Assembly (NCBI GenBank): GCA_964581165.1
Contig: CAZOMM010000075.1
Location: forward strand, 1 to 5,444
Direction: 5' to 3'
Origin: CAZPAN01 sp964581165
GTDB lineage: Bacteria; Actinomycetota; Coriobacteriia; Coriobacteriales; CADBOM01
DNA: 5,444 bases
Both the position numbers and the translations under genes were made by a program. How positions within the stretch are numbered: position 1 is the first letter of the stretch; every line of letters starts with the position of its first letter. Of the stretch, positions 1-5,422 are shown in pieces. The notes beneath the pieces were generated by a model. That model searched no databases, had not been told where the DNA came from, and worked only from the letters and a program-made list of their open reading frames with translations.

Positions 1-116
1 TCGCAGAATGCGAAAGCGTTGTAGAAGTCGGCTTGGGCGTTCCAATCGGGCATGCCAGCCGGTGTCCCGTTGGGAAGTTCCTCCCCCGCTCCCGGCCCTT
101 TTTCGTGTCTATCCAT
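1..116 (-). CDS. 5' end of an unrecognised gene, cut by the window edge
   Basis: A minus-strand frame opens at ATG 116-114 and stays open to the window edge, giving 38 visible residues. I do not recognise the family. The visible part begins MDRHEKGPGAGEELP, is rich in Gly, Pro and Glu, and continues with an aromatic stretch (PDWNAQADFYNAFAFC) that looks like the start of a folded domain. There is no signal peptide or membrane segment. The start is supported by GGAGGG at 127-122, five bases before ATG 116. An adjacent in-frame ATG at 119-117 lies too close to that site. The start overlaps the TGA stop (118-116) of the small repeat-bearing frame upstream, which suggests a shared transcript with translational coupling. 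The plus-strand reading of the same region is Pro/Ser-rich and has no ribosome binding site, so I treat it as a shadow. Confidence 0.6.
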   Translation of the reverse strand, partial: MDRHEKGPGAGEELPNGTPAGMPDWNAQADFYNAFAFC

Positions 117-262
117 CATGACCCTCCAATCGAGATCGTATTTCTAGGGATGCCATCGAGCACGCTGTCGCCCAGCATGCTGCCACCCAGCACGCTGTCA
201 CCCAGCACGCTATCGCCTAGCACGCTGTCGCCCCACAGTTTCATGTTCGACATCGCTTGCAT
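116..262 (-). CDS. Small ORF with five GDSVL pentapeptide repeats
   Basis: This is a minus-strand frame of 48 codons from ATG 262-260. Later in-frame ATGs at 253 and 244 would give 45 or 42 residues. From ATG 244 the peptide reads MKLW, then five 5-residue units (GDSVL three times, GGSML, GDSVL), then an unrepeated tail ending IGGS. Function is unknown and I recognise no family. Support for coding is indirect. The TGA stop at 118-116 overlaps the next gene's start, that gene's GGAGGG site lies inside the end of this frame, and most base changes between repeat units are silent or conservative. Against it, no good ribosome binding site precedes any ATG; AGGGAAG at 288-282 is about 19 bases too far from ATG 262. 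It could instead be an untranslated leader carrying a minisatellite. Confidence 0.35.
   Translation of the reverse strand: MQAMSNMKLWGDSVLGDSVLGDSVLGGSMLGDSVLDGIPRNTISIGGS
159..233. repeat. 15-bp tandem repeat, five units
   Basis: Five contiguous 15-bp units run from 159, 174, 189, 204 and 219, with plus-strand consensus AGCACGCTGTCGCCC and only one to three substitutions each. The period is a multiple of three, so gain or loss of a unit leaves any reading frame intact. On the minus strand the unit reads GDSVL; on the plus strand it reads STLSP. Each unit starts with AGC-AC/AT-GCT, which is a perfect palindrome in the second unit, so a DNA-binding role is an alternative. Confidence 0.9.
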
Positions 263-327
263 GTCGCTTATATGCGGATCGCTTCCCTAAAAATCTGGGC
301 TTTAAACCATCAAACTACAGAATACGA

Positions 328-335
328 ACTATACT
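328..335. promoter_or_regulatory. Overlapping divergent -10 elements
   Basis: The plus strand has TATACT at 330-335, about 57 bases before the glycosyltransferase start. The minus strand has TATAGT at 333-328, about 65 bases before ATG 262. The two overlap because the motif is nearly symmetrical. Neither has a good -35: the best minus-strand match at 17-bp spacing is TTTCAA near 356-351, and the plus-strand position has only a weak match. The whole stretch 290-370 is AT-rich and non-coding, as expected for a shared promoter region between divergent genes. Confidence 0.45.
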
Positions 336-378
336 TGGCTCTTGCTTGTATTGAAACTCTTAAACCTCAAACTCCAGC

Positions 379-384
379 GAGGTG
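379..384 (+). promoter_or_regulatory. Ribosome binding site of the glycosyltransferase
   Basis: GAGGTG lies seven bases before ATG 392. It decides the start: the open frame continues upstream to 257 but those codons cross the promoter region and resemble no protein, whereas the family's conserved N-terminal strand begins just after 392. Confidence 0.7.
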
Positions 385-391
385 TATTCGC

Positions 392-1353
392 ATGAGCCAT
401 CCCACAATGTCTGTTGTGGTGCCCTGTTATAACGAAGAGGAAAGTCTACCTCTATTAGCCGACTCTTTAATCCAGGTAACTCAAGAAATGATGGATCGTT
501 GGGAAGGTTTTAGCCTTGAGCTTGTTTTGGTAGACGATGGCTCAAAAGACGACACCCTAGGTCAAATGAAGGCCATTGCAAAACGCAGGGATCTCCCCTT
601 TTCGGTGCACTGGATATCTTTCTCTCGCAATTTTGGCAAAGAAGCTGGGCTTTATGCCGGGCTTAGCACTGCACGCGGAGACTATGTGGCAACAATGGAT
701 GCCGACATGCAAGACCCACCAACGCTCCTTCCTAAAATGTATTCCATCCTGCTAGAGGGGGGGGGGAAATGGGATTCTGTGGCAACTCGCCGCGTAGATC
801 GCGAAGGTGAACCACGGATACGATCCTTTTTCTCTCGGTGTTTCTACAAACTAATGAACGTCTTCACAGATGTGGAGATAGTCGAAGGTGCTCGAGACTT
901 TCGCTTGATGACTCGTGCCATGACAGACGCTGTGCTGTCCTTGTGCGAGCGAAATCGCTTTACCAAAGGCATCTATGGCTGGGTTGGTTTTAAAACATTT
1001 TGGCTTCCCTACGAAAATGTAGAACGAATCGCTGGAAAGACCAAGTGGAATTTTTGGGGCCTGTTTAAATATGCGATAGATGGAATCATCGCATTTTCGG
1101 TCTTGCCGCTTACATTTATCTCGATTATAGGCATCCTTACTTGCGTACTAGCAATCACCTTTGCAATTTTTGTCGTTATACGTGCAGCTGTTTTTGGAGA
1201 CCCTGTAGCTGGATGGCCTTCGCTGATGACTGTCATCCTCTTAGTTTCGGGCGTGCAGATTTTATTTGCAGGAATTATTGGGCAGTATCTTTCTCGAACT
1301 TATCTAGAAACCAAACACAGACCACTCTATTTGTTAAGGGCAGAGGGAGAAAG
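392..1353 (+). CDS. Polyprenyl-phosphate glycosyltransferase (GtrB/CsbB-like GT2), 3' end in gap
   Basis: This is a membrane-anchored family 2 glycosyltransferase that should transfer a sugar from a nucleotide sugar to a polyprenyl phosphate on the inner face of the membrane. 320 residues are visible. The GT-A fold starts at residues 7-17 (SVVVPCYNEEE), followed by LVDDGSKDDT at 46-55 and RNFGKEAGLYAGL at 79-91. The metal-binding DAD motif is at 103-105 within MDADMQDPP. GARDFRLM at 166-173 and the GKTKWNF region near 215-221 are family hallmarks. Two membrane helices follow, about 231-264 and 277-300, ending in the typical RPLYLL near 310-315. Homologues end soon after that point, so the gap hides mainly the C-terminal tail. 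If the gap length is 1 mod 3, the frame runs on to TGA 1475-1477 and overlaps the next gene's ATG as ATGA. A run of ten G sits in codons for EGGGK (residues 122-126). Sugar and acceptor cannot be told from sequence. Mannose, glucose and GlcNAc enzymes all share this architecture. Confidence 0.92.
757..766 (+). repeat. Homopolymeric G10 tract inside the glycosyltransferase gene
   Basis: Ten consecutive G encode the last base of Glu122 and Gly123-125. It is by far the longest homopolymer in the window. Reading the neighbouring frames by hand, removal of one G leads to TAG at 795-797 and addition of one G leads to TGA at 808-810. Either change would truncate the enzyme near residue 135-145, after the DAD motif but before the acceptor-side motifs and both membrane helices. 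This is the layout of a slipped-strand phase-variation switch, present here in the ON length. Confidence 0.85.
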
Positions 1354-1453
1354 NNNNNNNNNNNNNNNNNNNNNNNNNNNNNNNNNNNNNNNNNNNNNNN
1401 NNNNNNNNNNNNNNNNNNNNNNNNNNNNNNNNNNNNNNNNNNNNNNNNNNNNN
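1354..1453. other. Assembly gap 1 (100 N)
   Basis: A run of exactly 100 N, most likely a placeholder of unknown true length. It hides the end of the glycosyltransferase gene and possibly more. Flanks are purine-rich and loosely alike (GGGCAGAGGGAGAA before, GGGGCAAGCGAGAAG after), so a collapsed repeat is possible. Confidence 0.95.
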
Positions 1454-1473
1454 GGGGCAAGCGAGAAGACAAA

Positions 1474-4168
1474 ATGAGCGAAGCCCAGCAAAAGGTCGAC
1501 TCTCCAACCGATCTATCAAGACGCTTAACACTTCTAATTGGCTTTGTCGCACCAATGGCGATGATGTGCCTACTTGCAATAGCATGTAATGTCTATCCCT
1601 TTGGATCAGAATCCTTTTTGACAGAAGATATCAAGTATCAGTACTTCGACTTCTATGCATGGTATCGAGATGTTTTTACAGGAAAAGAATCGCTTTTTTA
1701 CACCTTCTCTAGCAGTTTGGGAACTAACACATGGGGGCTGTGGTCTTACTACCTAGCCAGTCCATTTAACCTCATAATCCTGATTTTTCCTGAGGAGATG
1801 TTTACTCTTGCGATCTTTGTGATGACCACATTAAAGATGGGATGTATTGGCCTTTCGTTTACGTATTACCTACTCAAGCGTTTTTCGCTAGCTCCAACCG
1901 TTGCTGTAGCTCTAAGTCTTTGCTTTACCTGCTCACTATGGATGCTTACTCAGCTTAGAAACCCAATGTGGCTTGACTCGATGATCCTTTTACCCGTCAT
2001 TGCTCTTGGTGCATGGCACTGTGTTACGCGCGAGCGCTGGGGCAGGCTTTTGTGTGCACTTTCGCTTGCTGTTATCACCTGCTGGTACATGGGCTACATG
2101 ATGATACTTTTTACCATCTGCATGTGCGTATTTGAGTGGGTAATTGCCCCCGTAGAAACTTCTGCAACTGCTGCCAATACCGCCAAGCTCGTCCGGATTA
2201 GCGGACCGCGTGCCATCTTACTGGTAGCTGGCGTTTTTTGCCTGACCCTGCTGCTTACAGCCTGGACACTCTACCCAACCGTTGTGGCACAACTTAGCGG
2301 TTGGAGCACCAAGCGCACCATCGCCTTAGTGCTGGCCACTGTTATCGTTGCGATTATTGGAGTGTTCTTTGTTAGCAAATGGATCTCTGAGCGCACAGCC
2401 AAACGCATCGTAATAACTGGGCTAGCATTTATCGTCATAGCAGGAATAGCACTGGCATGCCTTAACGCTATATCTCAAGATGTCACCGAAAACTCAGAAT
2501 CCAATTTTGTCTCCAGCCTAATCTCCAGCCTAATCTTCGGCCAAATCTCCAGCCTAGTTCAGACAGTAAAAGACATAGTTGCCTGGTCTTTTATGGATGT
2601 ATTCGAAACAAATGTGACAGCCCAGTTGTATGTTGGATATCTTCCGATGATAGGCACTCTCGTCTTGCTTTTGGACAAGCAAATCCCAAGGCGTTTGCGT
2701 TTAGCCGCATTGGTGTTTATGGTCGTGGCTCTACTAAGCGTGATGTCATCGCTCTATTACGTGTGGTGCGGATTCAGAGAACCAAATGGCTTTTTTAGCC
2801 GCACTGCNNNNNNNNNNNNNNNNNNNNNNNNNNNNNNNNNNNNNNNNNNNNNNNNNNNNNNNNNNNNNNNNNNNNNNNNNNNNNNNNNNNNNNNNNNNNN
2901 NNNNNNNTGCCTCGAACGAGATGGAGGCACTGCGTGAGCTGGATGATGACTACTATCGGGTAGAAAAAACCTACACCAGAGCTAGTACTGCAGCGCTTAA
3001 CGAGGGACTATCGATGGACTTTTATCGCTTAGCCTCTTATGCCTCGGTATACAACGATCAGGCGATAAACCTGCTCAATTCACTTGGATACTCCGACACT
3101 GGATGGTTCTCTGTCTCCTATACCTCTCCCATCCTGCCAAGCGACACCCTATTAGGCGTTCGCTACGTCTTTTCGCGAACCCCTCTCAACGAATTGGAGC
3201 AGATTGATTTAGATGGACTGGCCGATGGCGACTACCTCTACTACAACCCAGACGCTCTTTCTGTGGGCTATGGATCGTCCTCTGAGGTCACAGACACGAG
3301 CATCATTGTAGAGGGCAACCCATTCGAAACCCAAAATCGCCTTGCAAGTGCGATTTTAGGCTACGAAGTAGAGCTTTTTACTCCAATTGATACCGTACTT
3401 GTGGCAGAAGATACACAAAGTCGCTCATGGGAAATAGTGGTGCCAGCAAACACTATTGCATGTTCTTGGCTGAGCTCTTGGGACGCACAGACCTACATTT
3501 ACACAATTGAAGGTGGAGATGCCGAGTGGCAGGAATCGTCCGAAACCCGCTACGATAACGCACGATTCAGGCATGCTGTTCGCATGCTAAACGAGGCTTC
3601 CGCTGATGAACGCGAAATTAGGATTAGCCTCTCTACGTCCTCCGAAGAAACCTCGATCCCAGACTACCTTGAATGCATGGTATATGGACTCGATCTTGCC
3701 GTGTATCAAGAGATGGTAGATGCGCTTTCAGATGAGCAGCTAGAGGTAACGCAGTGGTCGGGGTCAACTTTTGCTGGAACAATCGAGATCTCAGATGAAA
3801 CAGATGGTGTTTTGCTCTCTATCCCCTACGACTATGGTTGGACTGTAACACTCGATGGTGAAAAGATCGATGTACAAGCTGCTTGTGAAGGGGCAATGAT
3901 GTTCATCCCGATTGGCTCAAGCGATAGCGACGACTTGGGATTGATTACCGTACCTGAGTTGGACATAACAACAGAGTCGGATTCTGGGGAGTCTGATTCT
4001 GTGGGGTCGGATTCTGGGGAGTCAAGCAACTCCGTAGAGTCGCATGTAATTGAGATGAGCTTTGTGCCACCAATGCTTCGAGAAGGAATAGTGATAAGCG
4101 CACTAGCCCTTGTTGGCCTAGTAGGAAGAGCTTTGATAACTAGAAGAAAATCCAATGTGAGTGCTTAA
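1474..4168 (+). CDS. yfhO: YfhO-family membrane glycosyltransferase (GT-C-like), interrupted by gap 2
   Basis: This is a large multi-spanning membrane protein of the YfhO family. Members such as B. subtilis YfhO act with a CsbB-type enzyme to transfer sugars from a lipid carrier to extracellular polymers. ATG 1474 follows a weak GAGAAG site at 1463-1468. Before the gap, 444 residues show a first helix (about 19-40), then TEDIKYQYFDFY at 50-61, SLFYTFSSSLGTNTWGLWSYY at 73-93, ASPFNL at 95-100, NPMWLDSMILLP at 163-174 and WYMGYMM at 204-210. About ten more helices follow, then EPNGFFSR at 436-443, where the family's PNGF-R motif precedes another helix block. After the gap, 419 residues (from 2909) give the soluble extracellular region with LLGVRYVFSR, a late PYDYGWTVTLDGEKI motif and a final helix ending in RRKSNVSA. 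The two parts lie in different frames across 100 N but join if the real gap is a multiple of three. Oddities are two internal tandem repeats and an apparent extra helix pair (about 282-331). Confidence 0.9.
2509..2556 (+). repeat. 12-bp tandem repeat within the YfhO gene
   Basis: Four 12-bp units at 2509, 2521, 2533 and 2545, consensus ATCTCCAGCCTA. The third is diverged (ATCTTCGGCCAA). They encode residues 346-361 as repeats of I/V-S-S-L, with IFGQ for the diverged unit. The repeat is in frame and lies in a short stretch between predicted membrane helices, so unit number can vary without breaking the gene. Confidence 0.85.
2808..2907. other. Assembly gap 2 (100 N) inside the YfhO gene
   Basis: A run of exactly 100 N. 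The reading frame before the gap (codon starting 2806) and after it (codon starting 2909) agree only if the true missing length is a multiple of three, which 100 is not. By comparison with YfhO architecture, a block of several membrane helices plus the start of the extracellular domain is missing. Confidence 0.95.
3974..4033 (+). repeat. 15-bp tandem repeat within the YfhO gene encoding ESDSG
   Basis: Three close 15-bp units at 3974, 3989 and 4004, consensus GAGTCGGATTCTGGG, are followed by a degenerate fourth (4019-4033). They encode ESDSG, ESDSV, GSDSG and ESSNS. The acidic, Ser-rich stretch sits between the strand ending MMFIPIG and the conserved IEMSFVPP motif, where relatives have only a short turn. 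Confidence 0.85.
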
Positions 4169-4177
4169 GAAAGCTAA

Positions 4178-4220
4178 GGATAAGCGTGGCATAGTCCAGT
4201 GTCCAATGCCACGCTTATCC
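4178..4220. terminator. Strong stem-loop between convergent genes
   Basis: A perfect 15-bp inverted repeat (GGATAAGCGTGGCAT at 4178-4192, its complement at 4206-4220) with a 13-base loop begins nine bases after the YfhO stop. No U-tract follows on the plus strand. On the minus strand the stem is followed by TTAGCTTTCTTAAG, which is moderately T-rich. It probably ends transcription from the YfhO operon and perhaps from the converging rhodanese gene, or protects the 3' end of the mRNA. Confidence 0.7.
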
Positions 4221-4325
4221 AACAATGCAGCGTAAATCCACATGCGATATGTTGCACCTACGCCGCAACCAAATCCGGGTTCCACAACGCAGCTAAACCC
4301 ACGTCGCAGCCCCACAACCTACAAT

Positions 4326-5273
4326 CTAGATCTCTATCTCGTTAGACTCGTCGCCTGCCCATTCGCTGTACCCGGCAGTATAGACGCTAACGTTCTCGTA
4401 GCCTTGGTCTTGTAGGATCTCGGCCACAAAGGCTGCACGCACGCCTCCGGTGCAGTACACGATGATTTCGTCGGAGACATCAAGTCCTGCCTCATCAAAG
4501 ATGCTTGCCAACTCATCATCGGATTTGACAGTACCATCGTCATTGAGAAGGGTCAGTACCGGAATGTTGATAGCCCCAGGGATACGCCCCTCACGTGCTT
4601 CGCCCATGGTAAGTTCGCCGTTGTATTCCTCGGCAGAACGTGCATCAACTAAGACTGCCGAATCGATGTTCTCGTTCACATATGCAGTGTCAACTTGGGT
4701 GATGGGATCGGCATCTTCGCCAGCCTCAGAGCTTTCCGAAGTCCCCACGTCGCTGAGCCATTTCGACCAGCCACCGTCAAGAATATGGACATCTTCGATT
4801 CCGGCCTCGCGCAGCGTCCAATAGATGCGACCGTCTTCTCCCCAGCCGTCCAAAGGCTCAGCGTACACCACCACCGCCTTGGATCCATCAATGCCAAGCT
4901 CCGCAAGAGAAGCAGCCAACTCATCTGCCGAAAGCAACTCGGCCCAGCCCTCTTCTCCTTGGGCAACCGCCGTATTAGAGAAATTAGCCCAAGCAATGTT
5001 CACTGCGCCAGGAATATGCTCCTCGGCGAAGGTGTCGGCCGAACGGGCATCTACCACAACAACAGAGGCGGCATTTTCTGCTAGCCAGTCGGTAGTAACA
5101 TACATACCTTCGTCAAGGGCCGAGAAATACTCTTGCATAGTAGTCTCTGTAGTGCTTGTGCTACTCGAATCATCGCTTGTTTCGCTTGTGGTATCGCTTG
5201 AGCAGCCAATTAACGATACACACAAAAGAATGCTTGCGCCGGCAACGGCAAAGATAGTACGGAAGTGTTTCAT
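4326..5273 (-). CDS. Exported lipoprotein with two rhodanese domains (sulfurtransferase)
   Basis: This is a 315-residue predicted membrane-anchored sulfurtransferase on the outer face of the membrane. A basic start (MKHFR), a hydrophobic stretch and the lipobox LIGC place the lipidated cysteine at 24. A Ser/Thr/Asp-rich linker covers about 25-46. Rhodanese domain 1 (about 55-173) has VVVDARS at 72-78, EEHIPGAVNI at 84-93 and HILDGGWSKW at 163-172, but Ala138 takes the place of the catalytic cysteine, so it is probably structural. Domain 2 (about 194-306) has VLVDARSAEEY at 207-217, GRIPGAINIP at 229-238 and the active loop CTGGVR with Cys274, so it should be catalytic. This split matches thiosulfate or mercaptopyruvate sulfurtransferases (TST/SseA type). 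The donor is not determinable, and a role in sulfur or cyanide handling is inference. It stands alone, convergent with the YfhO operon, with a strong ribosome binding site. The plus-strand and other minus-strand frames here are shadows. Confidence 0.93.
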   Translation of the reverse strand: MKHFRTIFAVAGASILLCVSLIGCSSDTTSETSDDSSSTSTTETTMQEYFSALDEGMYVTTDWLAENAASVVVVDARSADTFAEEHIPGAVNIAWANFSNTAVAQGEEGWAELLSADELAASLAELGIDGSKAVVVYAEPLDGWGEDGRIYWTLREAGIEDVHILDGGWSKWLSDVGTSESSEAGEDADPITQVDTAYVNENIDSAVLVDARSAEEYNGELTMGEAREGRIPGAINIPVLTLLNDDGTVKSDDELASIFDEAGLDVSDEIIVYCTGGVRAAFVAEILQDQGYENVSVYTAGYSEWAGDESNEIEI

Positions 5274-5280
5274 CTAAGAA

Positions 5281-5289
5281 TCCTTTCCT
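5281..5289 (-). promoter_or_regulatory. Ribosome binding site of the rhodanese lipoprotein
   Basis: On the minus strand AGGAAAGGA lies seven bases before ATG 5273-5271, a near-ideal site that fixes the start directly before the signal peptide. Confidence 0.75.
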
Positions 5290-5318
5290 CAGGGTCTTTT
5301 CTTTCTCCTGCCGGTGCA

Positions 5319-5324
5319 AGTATA
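5319..5324 (-). promoter_or_regulatory. Probable -10 of the rhodanese gene
   Basis: The minus strand reads TATACT, matching five of six consensus bases, about 45 bases before the start codon. At 17-bp spacing the -35 position reads TCTGCA (5347-5342), a weak match, so the promoter may depend on an activator or on the flanking palindrome. Confidence 0.4.
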
Positions 5325-5364
5325 AGACATAATCAACTATTTGCAGATAACATTAGTAGAGCAG

Positions 5365-5381
5365 TGCATAGTTTCTATGCA
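5365..5381. promoter_or_regulatory. Palindrome in the divergent intergenic region (operator candidate)
   Basis: TGCATAG and CTATGCA form a perfect 7-bp inverted repeat around TTT. It sits just upstream of the presumed rhodanese -35 and about 42 bases before the likely start of the right-hand gene, so a regulator bound here could act on both. It is too short and AT-rich to be a convincing terminator. No regulator family is assigned. Confidence 0.4.
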
Positions 5382-5422
5382 TTTTGCGGCATTAGAACGT
5401 ACCTTCAAGGAGACAATCAGAC

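Noticed and set aside
159..233. CRISPR array
   Set aside because: The units are contiguous 15-bp tandem copies without spacers, so this is a minisatellite.
33..290. Plus-strand frame of 85 codons with STLSP repeats
   Set aside because: It has no ribosome binding site and a low-complexity composition. The minus strand of the same region has a good ribosome binding site and an overlapping stop/start, so this is the antisense reading of the repeat.
257..391. Upstream extension of the glycosyltransferase frame to ATG 257
   Set aside because: It crosses the AT-rich promoter region and has no family similarity. GAGGTG at 379-384 supports ATG 392.
1141..1473. Upstream extension of the YfhO frame within the glycosyltransferase gene
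   Set aside because: It is an out-of-frame reading of the glycosyltransferase that runs through the N gap. The real start is ATG 1474.
3832..4155. Minus-strand frame of 107 codons opposite the YfhO C-terminus
   Set aside because: It is antisense to conserved YfhO sequence, and its acidic repeat is only the complement of the ESDSG repeat.
2786..4168. Independent gene starting at ATG 2786 before gap 2
   Set aside because: That start lies out of frame in the YfhO sequence before the gap; the apparent open frame exists only because N codons contain no stops.
4118..4315. Minus-strand frame of 65 codons between the convergent genes
   Set aside because: It overlaps the stem-loop and the 3' end of the YfhO gene, has no convincing ribosome binding site and resembles no family known to me.
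4450..5277. Long plus-strand frames antisense to the rhodanese gene
   Set aside because: They are shadows of a well-supported minus-strand gene; their Ser/Ala/Pro-rich translations match no domain.
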